DNA from: Plectrocnemia conspersa
Lineage: Eukaryota; Arthropoda; Insecta; Trichoptera; Polycentropodidae
DNA: 64,000 nt
Assembly (NCBI GenBank): GCA_009617715.1
Contig: VTFK01000263.1
Location: 62,001-126,000, forward strand
Direction of reading: 5' to 3'
Translations under genes and position numbers: made by a program
The notes under the pieces: model-generated
The model's input: the letters and a program-made list of their open reading frames with translations, nothing else
What the model was told of the DNA's origin: nothing
Database searches by the model: none
In this document: piece by piece, positions 37,201-51,540 of the stretch
How the letters are laid out: each line of letters begins with the position of its first letter
Numbering within the stretch: the first letter of the stretch is position 1

Positions 37201-40200
37201 TGGTTTTGTTACAATTTATTAACAAGCAGTTAAGTAAATTATTACATTAATATAAAAAAAATAGATAGTACTAAGGTAACAAAGCGTTAAATTAATTACT
37301 TTCTATAATATGTTGTCCCTATGAGTCATAAACTTTTTAATAAAAACGTTACGTGATACGACTTTATAGTGGTAATTTGATATAATAAATACAAGAGAGT
37401 TTGTTAGCACTTTGGGACAACATAAGAAACATTTTACGTTCCATTAACTAATGGAATACTTGTGAACCAAAATTTTTAATAATTACATATCTATTACTTT
37501 AACACAACTCGAATTAGATTTATATATTAAAATCACTTATAAACTGAGTAATTTGTAACAAAATTTTAATAATCGCACATAATACGACCGATAGTTCTAC
37601 TTCAACATTTGTCTTGGTTTAAATCATATCATTTTATTATAATTAGTGTAGCTAATACAACGATAGTGTTTTATGTTTGCGCTATCTGTAGCATCCTAAT
37701 CCAAAATTCAGTACTCATTATGCAATTGTACTAACTCCGCCTACAGTAGATTGATAAAGTCTATACCAATCTCAATCTTTGATGAATAATAATAAAGCCC
37801 TTATATAAATCACCAATTTAAGATAAGAAACAGCTGATCTGACAATTAGAGATCAATGAAAACTGTTTAGCGAATAATGTAAACATCATTTTATAATTTT
37901 AAGAAAAATAATCAACAGCAAGTGAATTAATTAAGTATAAAGTCAGAGTTACTGCACTATAAAAAGTAAGATGGAAAGGAGCAGGTTACCTAGCGATTAA
38001 AAAGTACATGCTATATTTTAGTATATGGATTACCAGAAAGACAGGGTCTCTGTGAAATTTGATTTATAATTATTTGAATATATACAAATCAGTGCTAGAA
38101 TTTAAACCCATCAATAAAAAAATATTTAAATTTATACTACACAATATCACTATATTAATGCATATAATCTAACGAAAAAATCGTTTGAAGAAACGAAGGA
38201 TAACCTATAGGTCAAATTACAGAAGACGTTGTAGTGTTTTAAAATATGATTTATTAATATTGTCAGGAGAATGAGTAAAATTATCGCATGTGCTATTTGG
38301 ATGTTGCTAGTTTTTAAGTAGTTTTTTTTTTTTTCGAGAATTTCTTAAGAAAAATGCCTAATCAAAAATTGATATTTTTCGAATTTTTTTCTGATTTCTT
38401 GAGAATTTTCATAGAGAAAATTTATTGAAAATTTTCGAGAAAATCGAGAAATAATAATGGGATTCTCGTTTCTTGAGAAATTATAAACATAATACCTAAT
38501 TTTAAAGTTATTGACACGTGATTTAAGCATATAAACATTAACGGTAATATGTGAAAATAAATAAATAATCATATTGATTACATATTGATTAACAAGAGAA
38601 GAGCGAGGATAGTAGAAAATGTAAAGGTCTGCAGTGGAGCAAATTATAACTTTTAACTGTAGATTATTATCTGGTAAAAGTGAGATAAGACCAAAAAGTA
38701 TCGCAAATACAAATGAACTAAATGTATTATATCAAAACTACAGGTAAGAAATATAATGATTATTATCAGAAAACCTCAAAACTGCAGAGCACACAAATTC
38801 AACATAAAGTGATCTTGGGCTTGCAGATGCTAAAAAACTTCGAGTTGCCAAAGAAACCACTGGGAATAACATAGGAAAGAAAAGTGTAGGATGCTTTAGA
38901 TGACAAATATAAAGACAAACATTAAAATAAAATAAAGCTAGACAAAAATGGCTTCAAATTGGTACAAGATAAAACATTGACATATGTAAAGAAAAGTTTC
39001 TGGATTTTTAAAATACAAAAATTACAACAAAAAAAAATTGTAGTGATTTTTCAGCCTATTATCTAGAGTCTGAAACTCGGCTTTAAATTAATACATAATA
39101 ATATATATAATCATAATCTTTAGTATATATTTAAAATTGTAATTATTTCCGAGTATTTTTCGAAAAGCTTTTTTAAACTTAAAATTATAATGTATTAGAT
39201 ATTTTAGTTAAACAGTGACTCATTAAAAACGCAATGAATAACTAACTATTCAAAGAAATAAAACTATTTTCAAATTATATTTATTTTATTTTAATGCAAT
39301 TACTGACCAAGATTTGACCAGTTTCTCTAATGGGTCATGATGGTCATTATGTAAATAATAAGTTCACAATTTAACATTTTAAAAAAAGTCAAAAGATTTA
39401 TAATAACAACATTTTAAAAAATCACGATGTAGTGAAAAATTTGAAATCGACAAATTTATTAGATTAATAGTAAGAATTAAAGATAAAATATATATAATAT
39501 TTGTAGCAATTATTTTGAATAAATTAATGAAATAACGCAGATAATAAAATTGTTTTATACCAATATGCATCACCCTTTACATGCTTGTATTAATTTGGCT
39601 CTCTCAAAGATTTTGATGAATGGACTTATTGGTATAAAAAAATACTGTGATTATAATCAATGAACATACATATTTTTAAATAACTCTAAAACTAACAACA
39701 TCGTATTGAGCAAATCTCTCTCGGTTTTTGTAATTTATTCGTCATATCAGCAAAAAGCTTTTTATTTTTACCCATAATTAATTAAAGCGTCTGTTTTTGT
39801 GGCACAAAGAATGAATTATACGGCGTTGGTTGTAAAACGACATTTTTAGCTATTTACTCACGTTTCAAATAAATAGCCAATCAATTAGCATTCGAACAGT
39901 ATTTTTCTTCTCCACATAAAACACCTAATGTATTCCGATCGTGAGCTACTGGACTTGAATGTTTCCATGTACAGTGGACGTTTGATTTATCGAATCTAGC
40001 GTGACTGTGTTATTTAATAACGACGTGGTACAATACGACCGATACTAAAAATAGTTAATTTATTATAAATTTTCATCCACACCCTAATCGGCCGATGATC
40101 TCTCTTCAAAGCAAACACTGAGATGAGACCGTTGATGTGTCTCGTATACAAATCATGTTATAATTTAGGGCGAAGCATGACATAAATTATTCATCGCGTT

Positions 40201-43200
40201 TTCTTTTTCCATCGTCAAGTAGGTGTCGATGCCACTTATAAACTGGTAGAAAGTTGGAATACTAATGTTCTCATTGATAAGTGTCCCACCTTCGCCGCTA
40301 ATCAAATAAAGATGCGATTTCTTCCCACTCGCTGTTTGATTTAAGGTCAAATAAGAAAAAAATATGACTAACCTACGCCGCATTAACGATACGAATAGCA
40401 TAGAGTTCGCGTCCTTCGTTTTATTCTAGAAGCAGTCGATGGAATGTTTGCAATATTAAAAATAAATAAAAGTGCAATAAGATCTCTCTTTCTTCTATTC
40501 AATGATTCCAAGGCGAACTTTAAATTATTCTTTTTATTTTCTTTCTAATTGTGCAATACTTAAAATTGAGCACTGTTTTTTTATTTACTTCTATTGTATT
40601 ATAAGTTTCTAATACTGATATTTTCTTGGCTTATTTAAATATAATAAAATACTTCTTGATATAATATGCAAACCAGAATAATATATCAATAATAAAAATC
40701 ATTACTTTTTTATATAATTAAATGATTTAAATCCAACAGGTAACATAATGTTTTAAAATATATCATGTAGAGAAGACCCTAATTAATATTCATATATTAT
40801 ACTAGTGGTTCATACCTGACCTTATGTGCGATTAAAATTCAATAAAAAAGACCCAGTAATTAGTTTTATAGCGCCATTCCCGTAATTTTACATTTATACA
40901 TACGTACATCTAATGGCAGTTCTTCAGAAGAGTACAAAAATTTAAGCTTGTTCAATCTTAAAGTATCAATGTTTCATTAAGGTTTTGCTTAGATCCTGAA
41001 GAGCGATGTTGACAAAATTTGGGTTCAAACTATTGGGTGCAAATAAACAACATTTGAAACAGATGACATTCAATATAGTGCACATTTATATCGAAAGGAT
41101 GAGGTGGCATGGGGTTAATATATTTTCTTCAAGGTCCTTAAGTGCAACTTAGCATTACTTAGAACGGATGGAATTCAAAATAATTTATATTTAATATGCA
41201 TCCATTTTTGAAGATGAATCTATATGGGTTTATAAATATAGTAGACATGTAGTCAATCTTATTTATATATAAATAATAACAAACGATCTTAAGAGATGGC
41301 GCTGTTCTAAATACTGCCCTCATGTTTTTTTTTAATTTTGCAAAATAAAATTAGTTCCCCTTTTTATAAAACATAAGATCTACGAATCCATTGCATAAAC
41401 TTTAAGGTTAGTAATTATTTAGTAAAAGCAACTATTGTCAATATATGTTCATAAAAAAAATCTTAGACAGGTAATTATATTATTTTACTTTCTGTAAACG
41501 TGTAAATATGTAACATGTATAGAAAGTATATTAATTTTTAATTTTAAACGGCATTCAAACAGTCGAATCATTTCAAAGGAAATTGTACAATTCCCTCTTC
41601 AGTTGCCTTAAAGAGGTTGTTTTTTTTATATATTATTTAAATTATGTTCAAAAAGCCTTTAAAGCAAGTTAATTATTTTTTCTCTGTCTTATTCGTTTTG
41701 TATTTTTTATATTTGTTTTTAATTCATATTCGAGGGTTATTCGAAAAGTTAAGATATAATAAGAATTTAGAATTTACTCTTAATACATATTAAACACAAC
41801 TCGTACCTGCTTTCTTTTTATTCGCCCAATATTCAGCATCACAAGTTAAAAAAAATAATAAAAGCTAAAAGTTAACGTCCAAATTAAATGTTGTATTTGA
41901 AGAATGGAGAAAAATAAATCTCCACCCAGAATAAATACAAAGACGACATAGCGGTCATATATTTGCATTTTACACTGAAAAATAATAGCACATATCAACA
42001 AAGAACGCCGCGTCACTAAGGATATCACTTTGACTTAACAAATGCACATTCCTCAGCTAATATTATTTTACATCATCAACCTACTTTGCAGATGTAGATT
42101 CTGAAATGGAATCTACAAGCTACATGTTGAGCAAGAAAAGTCTATTACTTTCTATCCTACCAAGAAATTGATTTAAAAGGAGCAATAGTAGAAAAATAAT
42201 ATCTGCTAAATCCAAATTTACAGATATAAACCCATCTTTAAGCGTGAGAATAAGGTATTGCCCATTACCTAGCGTGACGTTTGTTGACTTACAACATGAT
42301 TCTGTATCGAGTAGACACATGAAGCACGAGTACCATATTATTAACAAGCACAACAGCAATGCCTCAGTGTCTTTCCAGAGTGGGGCATAGCCTCTATCAA
42401 CGCGTATATATTCATATCGTCACCAAAAAAGGCGTCAATGCATTTTAAATTAACTCTACAATTGCGTTACTCTCTATCAGTACTAAATAGTCGCGTGAAG
42501 ATTTATCAAGAATGTCACTTCTTCATGCATTGAATTCACCAAATTTTGTCTACCCATTATGTTCTTGCCATAAACGAAAACAAGTTGGCTATGAATCTTA
42601 GCAACAGTTTCTATTTTTTTACTAAACTTGCACTTGGCTATTTTAGGCACAACTCTATTATGGCTGAGACCTAGTAAATTTTACTACGTTACGCAGACCC
42701 TAGCAGAAACGATAGTGCTGCAAACAGAATAAAACATATTTTTAATTGTTCTTATACTAATTGTTTACTTTTCGAGTATCCCTCGTATATACAACATTTA
42801 TTTAACGCGTAATAGAAGTAATCTAACCTATGATTCAAGGTAGCAACAAAAAAGCTATTGTTGTTGAATCAACAGGCATCTTGGTGGCGCATTTGCTTCA
42901 TTGGATAATGACAAAAAATTTCAACAAAAAAATGAATCGCTTATCTATGTATAAATGTTTCTGTGAGTATTTCGCCTATTAAAAAATGCTTTTCGTCACC
43001 TGAATTGTTTTCGAACTGGTTCAAAACGATTTATTGCGATCGGGTGTAGTAACGTTACCGTTCGACCGCAAACAACAATATTTTAGCGTTATGTCGATTA
43101 CGCACATGTCACTTATTAACTGTTATTCGATTATGCAACGCTTCATACCAACAAGAGAATGGTACGTAGTCGTAAAATAGGCCAATGAGCGTTTTCTTCA

Positions 43201-45010
43201 AAGAACATCCTGTATTAAAAAAAACGTATAGTATGCGCGCGTGATTAAATACTATAATATGCTACAGAGGAAACCTGTGATTATTATTTTTTTTTATATT
43301 TTATACAGACAAATTTACTTCTTTTGCTAAAGTTGAATTATATAATATTGAAAATTTTAACCAGATATGTAGCATTCATCCATTAAAAATATATATTTGT
43401 AGTAGTTTAATTGCAGAACACATACACATAAAAATATCGAGTTACATTTTTTTAATAATATATTAATTCATATTAATTATGGAGTACAAGTAGCTTTATT
43501 TGCTACTTATACAAGTAAATTAATTTTTATTTTTTATACATTCGACCTCAAGAGTATTATAATTTTCGTCATTGTAGTGACATTAAAAATAGAGCAAAAT
43601 TTTAATACAGAGGTCATATGTTAATTTTTAAAGCCTGCCTTGTCAAGTACTTTTTGTGATCAAGTGCAAATTTCATGGTCAAACATTGTAAAAATAGTAT
43701 TTATTATACAGGGTGTATTTAAAATAATCGTAAATATAACATATAGCTTTAAAGGGTTTAAACTTTAAAGTATATGTTTATTTAAGATCATGTTTGAACA
43801 ATAGATTAATTTTTTTAGTAATTCGCCTTTTTTATCATATATTCTTTAGTATTTTTGTATTATTATAAAAAAATATTATACATCACATAATTAATCTAAC
43901 TGGTTGTACAATATACATTACAGTATATATTATTTATGACTCGTAAGCTTTTTTCTAATGAATATAAGTTGACATAGTGGTTTCACGTCGCCTTATACAC
44001 TGAATTTATTAATTATATGTAGCTAAAACATTTATAAAACAACATAAATCAAAAGTATTAGTATAGTAGTAGCTTCAAATTCATCTACTAGAAAATTATA
44101 CAGTTTAGGTCATATTCGTTAAAATATGGAGCTTTCATCTTATTATTTTTTATAGAATCAATGGATTTCACTAATTTAGCCAAATATTTATAAAGAAGCA
44201 AAAGTATTAACTATTTTATTTTAATGTACTTTATGACAAAACTAAAAGAAACTGTTCGTATGTTACTTAAAGTGGAGGATAAAAAAATGGAGAGCATTTT
44301 AAATATTCGTAAAGCATTTTGCTTAGACAATTACGCATTATGATGCTTTAATCGTATTTAAATAAAATTATTTGCAGATTCCTAACTAATATTCTAAAGA
44401 GGGCCCTCTATGTTGATGCAGCTCTAAAGACTGCAGTTTCAGAGGTTCGATATAGACCCTTTGTTCATCCGCAGACATAGATTACTGACTAAAAGCAAAA
44501 GCTTGGTAAATAGCGACCTTTTACTTTTGTCTTTGAGTCAAGGTCAAGAAAACCGTGGCAGCAAGCTAAATAAAGAATGTGCGCTGTACTTTTGGTCGAC
44601 TAGTCAAGATCCACTGTCCCAGGGTGGGGCCAGGAATGAGTTTTGGGAAAAAAAACACTCAGAAATTAAGACCTTACCGATATATCTTTCGATAAATCAC
44701 CATTTTCTATGATATTTCTAAGAAAACTGTTTTACAGTGGTTGCGAAAAAAATGAATTATCTTTTCTAGGATGGATAGCAAACTTTCGATTCACATATCT
44801 GATATTGACTGTATATTCACTGATATTTGATTTTATATGGAATTTTTCCAGTAAATTGTCAAAGTCTAATAATAGATAATGACAATAAAACTCATTGATT
44901 TTGTCATGATTTTATTATATTATTAATTTTTTTATAAAAATAAACCTCAACCAGCCAAATAAAAAAAAATATAAAATCAAGATCGATATCCTAAGGGCAA
45001 TCAGACTTTT
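34241..45010. other. Intergenic DNA, no gene seen
   Basis: AT-rich with short frames lacking domains. GC-richer patches at about 34590-35000 (with TCACGTGATC at 34962), 40000-40420 (with CTAAAAATAG, a MEF2-type site, near 40045) and 42880-43160 could be regulatory. 38330-38500 has repeated TTTCTTGAGAA-like foldback motifs. TACAGGGTGTATTTAAA at about 43709 resembles a common insect repeat end. Confidence 0.4.
38330..38500. repeat. Clustered TTTCTTGAGAA / CGAGAAA motifs, foldback-like
   Basis: Within 170 bases TTTCTTAAGAAA, TTTCTTGAGAA, TTTTCGAGAAAA, TCGAGAAAT and TTTCTTGAGAAAT follow one another in both orientations. Such self-complementary runs are typical of small foldback transposons; boundaries are unknown. 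Confidence 0.4.
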
Positions 45011-45040
45011 TATATTATCTATTAATGTAATACCTGTCGA

Positions 45041-45406
45041 GTGTATGAAGTACCGTTTTCGACATTAGTAATGTGTCGCGCGTTGGCCATCGTTCCTTTT
45101 TGGGAGCATTCGACCAGAGAACGTGACTTTGACACTGATCCGTCGACGTGGACTCTGATGGTTTATTGTTTGTTTGTTGGCTTGGTTCGTCGACCCGAGA
45201 CCAAATGTAGCCAATGTAGGGAGGACTCGATGACGCCAACGTCCAAAATTCCGATGGCGACAATTAAAAAACGACGAATGAAGTGCAAGGCAAAAAAGGC
45301 TAATAAACATTCAAGCAAACCTGTCGGAGGCGCTGGTTATGGTTATGGTGTTGTGGGACGACCATTTTGGACACCATGCCTTCTCAAACGTAGCGAGAAA
45401 AACTAA
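45041..45406 (+). other. 121-codon open frame of unknown nature
   Basis: About 370 bases of balanced composition between AT-rich flanks. The + strand frame encodes a very basic central part (KKRRMKCKAKKANKH) followed by GGAGYGYG and ends FWTPCLLKRSEKN. Two long minus-strand frames overlap it, so coding status is unclear. No domain or mobile-element protein was recognised. It could be an exon of an unknown gene or an island from a transposon. Confidence 0.2.
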
Positions 45407-45813
45407 TTTTCTATAATATTTTTCACGAGATAATGCTAAGCTAATGTTGATACACTATTATTCTCTATTTCCTTTTAAGTCTTTTTAAACTCTTATTTGA
45501 TTTATCAATTTTCATTTGGAATATCCATATTAAAAGAAATGTATAAAAGACATGAAAAATATATTTGAGAACAGTATATCAGTGGTCATGATCATGCTAT
45601 TAAATAATATTCTAGTCTAAGATGGACATAAAAAACGGGTTATATAATGATAAAGAAGGAAAACCGCAAAGAAAATGTTTCTTACATATATGTACGTATG
45701 TATGTGTTAATATTTGTGGTTCTCAATTAAAATATGTTTTTAGCAAAAATTGTTGAACGTCTCTGACTCTTCTACTTTTATATGTTACAACCAATCAACG
45801 AGCCCGTTAATAA

Positions 45814-46071
45814 TACTGTTGCATTTCCAAACAGGTTGAGAAAAACTGGCTAAAAACGCTCAGTTGGTCACTGTGCGAAAAAAAATATGTATTTTACTAT
45901 GCAGAAATCATCGCCGTACAAGAAACAAGGTTACAAAATAACCGATTAGGAATGTTGATGGCAATCTTCAAAAAAGCTTTATATAGTAACGACAACTTTT
46001 TCGATCCACTTGTAACTGTAAACGTGTCCGTTAAATACGCTAGAAAAAATGCACAGATTTACATTCGGAGA
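45814..46071 (+). pseudogene. Possible LINE endonuclease fragment
   Basis: An 86-codon frame contains YYAEIIAVQETRLQNNRLG, which resembles the second motif of AP-type endonucleases of non-LTR retrotransposons (hydrophobic-hydrophobic-x-Q-E-T). It is in the same orientation as, and about 1.1 kb upstream of, the reverse transcriptase relic at 47147. It could be the 5' part of the same element. Other endonuclease motifs were not found, so chance is possible. Confidence 0.35.
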
Positions 46072-47146
46072 TAAAAATGCTTTAAACCCAAATATTTTAA
46101 GACGCAAGAAGTCGATAAAAGCAAACAAAAAAATATGGAATCAGTCTTTAGAATCATGTCGTTAACCCTCGTCACGGGTGTAACTCCAGAGTAATATCAC
46201 AAACAAAAAAAAATATTAAATTATTGTATTTATACGGTTCCAATTCCAATAGGCATGTATGTATAATACACATATGAAAAGTACTTTCATGGTTTAAAAC
46301 TATTTGTGATTTATTATAATGCAAAAGTTATCTACAAAAAAATAATTCAAGAATATGCGATCACAACTAATTTAGGAAAAGAGAGACTATATAAATATAT
46401 TCATATATAAAATTACTTGTTATTTCATATTTATATAATGTGCTGATTTAAAAAACTAATACCTCTGACCTATAGGTTGAACGGTGTGTTTCTATAGTTG
46501 ATCTTTGTATGAATTTTACTAAAATATATATTAGTTAAATAAATTGTGTGTATATAAAACACGAGTTTCTAAAGTAAAATTTGTCACGATTATTTCCATT
46601 TCATGCTATAATATACATAAATATAATTTTATTTTATTTTTTGTAAAATTGCGAATTTTAATTTAATATAAATTCATAATTTTTCAGTGCATTTCAATTT
46701 CTAATCAGAATGAAAACTGATATTATAAACAAATAAAATTTTATGTCAACGTAAGATTTATGCTTTATTTTTGATTACTTCATTTAGAAATTGTAAAATA
46801 ATAATTGTTTGTTAAGGCACTTAATTATCAAGTTATAATGGACGCTCATTCGTATGTTAATGCTAAGTTTAGAGTTATTCATAAAAAAATATATTAATTA
46901 TTTTTGAAGTTTATGAAGTGTTAAATTAGATGTGAAATCGAATGTATTCGAATAATATTATCAAAATATTTAGATAATTAATCTTGAAAAATGGCATAAA
47001 TCAAGAATTGAGTGACACTAATCAAAATCAAAAATGATTGTAAAAGCAAGTATCTGAGAGTGTAAGCAAGTGTCAACTATTTTATAAGTTCTCTTTCAGA
47101 TGATTCGACGAATGAAAAAAAAGTTAATTATAACCAATTAAGCCAA

Positions 47147-47440
47147 ATGGTGCAACTTCCAACCCATTTAATGATGCCTAAATATTTATTCACTTCAATG
47201 ACAGTTCCAATGGGAGACCCGCAAGGTAGCATCATCGGTCTTTGTCTGTTTTTATTTATTTACGACGTTTAACTTGCGTTAAATGTTGATGACTTGCTCA
47301 TCAAACAAAAAAATGATAAGAAGCTGGAAAGCCTTGCGACAATTGCACAATTTTTGCAACAAATGTAAAATAAAATAACTGATGCCAAAACGGATACTAA
47401 CGTTTTCTCGTATAGCAAAAATGGTTATTCCCTTGAGATA
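47147..47440 (+). pseudogene. Decayed LINE (non-LTR) reverse transcriptase
   Basis: The + strand frame reads TVPMGDPQGSIIGLCLFLFIYDV, stop, LALNVDDLLIKQKNDKKLESLA, then NKITDAKTDTNVFSYS after another stop. This matches in order the QGS motif, the catalytic xxDD motif and the following segment of jockey/CR1-like non-LTR reverse transcriptases. Stops after YDV (at about 47270) and after LQQM show it is dead. Flanks are AT-rich and no 3' tail was delimited. Confidence 0.65.
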
Positions 47441-48161
47441 ATACCTCGGTCTTCATTTAAACTTTCGTTTGATTTGAAAGAAACAAATATAAATTTCCAA
47501 GTAAAAAAAGGACTTTTGGCTATTTCAGCTATAACTCCAATATTGTATAAATATCTGGTACTACCATTGCAGATATATTTATCTGTATACCTGATAGAAA
47601 ATTCAGTATACCTGATGAAAAAAAGTCATAATCAAAAATAAGTGCCTAATAATTGCCATTAATGCTGATCAACAATCTCTATCTACAGAATGGAAATTTA
47701 GAAGCTGTACAATATTTTTTCAAATAAGCTGTATTTTTTGGTAAATGTATATTTTCACTAGTTAAGTCCAAATACATTTCATTAGTGGATATATATTTTT
47801 AATAGCGTCGATATAATTTAATTGATAGGTGCTAATATGCTGCTCTAAAATGTCTATGAAGCTCAATTTGACAGTTGCGAAACGTCGATTCAAATCTAAA
47901 CCTAACCTAGTGAAAGCTTTAAAACTAATTAAAGTTTTAGAACTTTTATTGGGTCAAGTCCAAAATAAAAAATAAGCCAACTCAACTCTCATGGGAAAAT
48001 AAGTGAAAAAATATGTATAGACAGACATCGCATCTCATCACATCTCATCGCATCATTTCGATATTACACTTTGTTTTAAAAATACGATAGCTATCCTTAT
48101 TGATATTATATACTTATAATATAAGAGGGCTGATCAAAGTATATTCTAACCGTATTATGTT

Positions 48162-48362
48162 TAATAGGAGAGCACAAAAACAAATATCACTCCTCAGAAG
48201 GCAAAAATTCACGTCAAAAGCAATAAAATCGTGTCGGCGCCGTCGCAGTGGGAACGCTCAGTAACGAGCGCTCACACTACGACGACGTCTTCGCGATTTT
48301 ATTACTTTTGACGTGGATTTTTAGCTTCTGAGAAGGAATAATTTTTTTACGCTCTCCTATTA
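48162..48362. mobile_element. 201-bp foldback MITE, Tc1/mariner-like
   Basis: Nearly the whole element is an inverted repeat: about 85 bases from each end pair (TAATAGGAGAGC.. to ..GCTCTCCTATTA). Shared inner blocks are CACGTCAAAAG and AATAAAATCG. The flanking dinucleotide TA on both sides (48162-48163, 48361-48362) fits the TA duplication of Tc1/mariner elements. No coding capacity. Transcription would give a long hairpin RNA. Confidence 0.75.
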
Positions 48363-48379
48363 GGCAAAAATCGGTTTGG

Positions 48380-48500
48380 ATGTTCTTTATTTGATTCTCA
48401 CTCGGAGTAAAAACGCTTGATAATCAAACGTTTTTACTGCAATGGCACGATTTTATTGCTTTTAACCTGGACTGGAAATGCACTTTATGGCAGCACTAAG
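48380..48500. repeat. Degenerate second copy of MITE arm plus hairpin
   Basis: CGATTTTATTGCTTTTAACCTGGA near 48448 copies the right arm of the adjacent MITE. Just before it, AGTAAAAACGCTTGAT (48406-48421) pairs with ATCAAACGTTTTTACT (48423-48438), 15 of 16 positions. Confidence 0.5.
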
Positions 48501-51500
48501 CAGCAAAGAAAACACGACTAATTATAAGATAAATGATATGAGTAGATATTTATAATAATTTTTACTGCCTAATTAAAATATTTTGCATAAAATAATATTT
48601 CAGAAAATATATCGCAATGATGGCAAAATTTTATATTTATTTGTAGCATAGAAAGGATTAACTCGTACCTATTATTATTTATTCAATAAATTATATTGAT
48701 GTTAAAAAGTATATAAAGACGCATTTTTGTTATGAGGAATCATCACTACTTTGGTGATATATTTAATAGGGGTGTTAATGCGTAAAAGAATATCTGTTTT
48801 CTTCAAATGCTTTATTAAAAATACTAAAATTGAATTATAAGTCAATATAAGTAATATAGACATATTTTCTGAATTTCCTGAATATTCATTGTCGATTTTA
48901 TTGAATGGTGGTTTTAGTCTTATGTCAATATGATCCTAGTAACGCCACTTTATTAGAGCAGGAACTCTATATCTGTTTTATAATAATTTATTAATCTTAT
49001 GTTGTTTAAAAATATTCACGTCAAACTTTCTCCCTTCACTTTGATAATTTCTAAATCCGTATTTTTTCATACATATTTTGTATAGAATGTTGCGTTGCGT
49101 TAATTTCGTGAATCTAGTAGCTCTATTGTAATTAGAACCCGTGGTATTGATCCATTTCACAGACGAATACCTCCGAGTGTACAAAAGCAACCGCGGTTAC
49201 TCAACGTGCGGTTTGCATTCTCTCGACCCATATCTCCGAATCACTGATCGCGAAAAATGTTCAACACTTTGTAAAATTTAAAATACTTCGAAACGAGTTA
49301 GAAAACTCCCTCGACCTCCGACCGTCTTGAACTTTTAATGGCAATCGTGGAAAACGCGCCGGGGTAAAACAACGACGCTAAATGTCAAGGCGGCCGGTCT
49401 TTAAATGGATGTCATAATAGCGTATCGATATTGCATTATAGATGTGTGTTTATGGGTACTATTGCAATAGCCGTAGATGATGATGGAATAAATAAAGAAA
49501 AAATAAGATGCATTAAACCATCGCTAAAGTTCAAAATCACATCACACATGTTTGTGTGCTTTCACCTTTCGAAATGCCCGACAATGTGGCGAAAAGTGAA
49601 ACCATGATCGTTACCGGTGAGACTGCAAGAAATGTAGAAATGGATGCAATCGCTTTCATAATACGAAATTTCTCTGTAACAATACATTTTTTCCAGTATT
49701 GTACTTTTTTTATAAATATCCAAATGAAGGAATACATCAATAAATATAATATATACTTGTCTACAAACATTAACTCAGGATTATAAAATTCATATGCCAA
49801 TACATATATGTAATGGTGTATATTAAATATTGCTAGGGATTTTCGACAATTAGTTGATGTCAAATAGAGTAGATATAAACCGCAAAAATCAAAATAAGAA
49901 CTATGGTAATACTTTTGTGAACATTTAATTTTCGATTTTAACGCTACAGCATTAATCGGGGTATTAAATTACCACACAGTTTAACTATATTCTTAAACAA
50001 ATTGTCCAATAAAGAAATTTAATTTTTTAGCTAATTTTTCCGGAATATATTACAAAACTAATAGCATAGTTTTCATAGCTTTTGTACAACAAATCTACTT
50101 AGTTCCAGCAATTGTCACATATCTGAAACATCGTTACTCATTGTTTCTGATATATTTACAGTAAACTGATTTCACGAAGAGATTACGATACCGCAATTAT
50201 ATTCTTTGGAGTTGCCTAAAAAGTCAATACATGTTATTTTATACAATAGTATAATTAAACAATATATTGCTGTTAAAATCAAAGCTTGATTAACAATTAT
50301 TTAAATAATAAATATGTAAATTGCTTTGCATTGTCATAAGTAATTTCGAATACTTATTAATGTTATTTTTATAGTAGTTTAGTCGAATGATATTATATCT
50401 GCTATATTATAACAATTCAATTCTCAATATATACACTTATGAAACTCCAACTTTTCCGTTATGTAACACACAATAAATTAAGCTATGGCATGTTGAACTT
50501 ATGACTCGTATAAATATTATAATATAATAACTGTGATAAGGCGAGAGTTGCATATAAAACATTCATTATGTGAACGTACGAACGTATTTAAATATACATA
50601 TGTTAATGTGAGTATTAGCGCAAATATCAAGATGTTCATCTTAAGTATAACATTTACTGTTGATTAATATTTTTAAATTGCAATATTATAAAAAAAGTGA
50701 ACGTTGCAACGATAATAATAATAATATGTACGATGACTAGGAAGTGAAAGCTATTAAGAAGATAAATGTTCAAGAAGAATTAACATCGACAATAACTTGA
50801 TATTTATATCTGGATAAACGCTTAATAAAACTATACATTATGAAACGCATGTTTGCTTAATAGATAATTTAATAGTATTGAGATTAATCATCACAAATAT
50901 AAACCATAAGCATAAAAATAAATACAACGATACTCTCAAGTGTAATGTTATTTACTTTATTTAATTCAAATTATTATGAACTACAATACTTTATTTTTAA
51001 GTGTATTGTACTTCGAAAATTTATTTTTAATGCTATAAATAAAAAATAATATTGATTGAGTAATTATTTATAAAAAAAAGCAATTTTTAAGTATATAATT
51101 AAGGTAGATTACGTCATATTCTGAAAACTTTCTAGTGGTTTTACAAATCATAATTTTATGAATTTGAAGTTCACATTTTTGGCTACAGATAAGCTACATA
51201 TGTATTATAATGGTTCTTTTTTATTTAAATAGTAGATCCACTCTTTTTTAGTATTAGTAGATAATTACATGTGAACATATTCCTAATATCTATTTTGTCA
51301 AAATATATTTTTTGCAGTAATAAAATTATTTTTAACAAGATGTTGATAGCTTTACAATATAAATTCTCGTTGGATTTTTGTGTCTTTTTTTATGGTTCTA
51401 AATATTTTTGCCCTAGAGACTAGCTGTTTATTTTTTTAAAGTTAGTCTTTATTTTTATTTCTCAAGCCTAACGTGTACGTAAAACAATGTTTTTCATAAG

Positions 51501-51540
51501 CGAATATATGTATATTTTCGTGAAATATTATATTGTACAG
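48501..51540. other. Intergenic DNA, no gene supported
   Basis: AT-rich, with a GC-richer patch at about 49080-49420 that contains CAACCGCGGTTA. A 108-codon minus-strand frame at 49537-49863 ends in a hydrophobic stretch (MKAIASISTFLAVSPVTIMV), but a + strand frame overlaps it and no family is recognised. Confidence 0.4.

Noticed and set aside
38600..39000. Possible LINE endonuclease-linker remnant (frame with RARIVENVKVCSGANYNF)
   Set aside because: Similarity is vague, many stops, no catalytic motif.
43700..43740. TACAGGGTGTATTTAAA repeat end, also similar strings at 3507, 14805 and 43207
   Set aside because: Suggestive of a common insect repeat family, but no element boundaries or partner ends can be fixed here.
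49537..49863. 108-codon minus-strand frame ending in a signal-peptide-like stretch
   Set aside because: A 76-codon + strand frame overlaps it, the hydrophobic part lies near its end, and no family is recognised.
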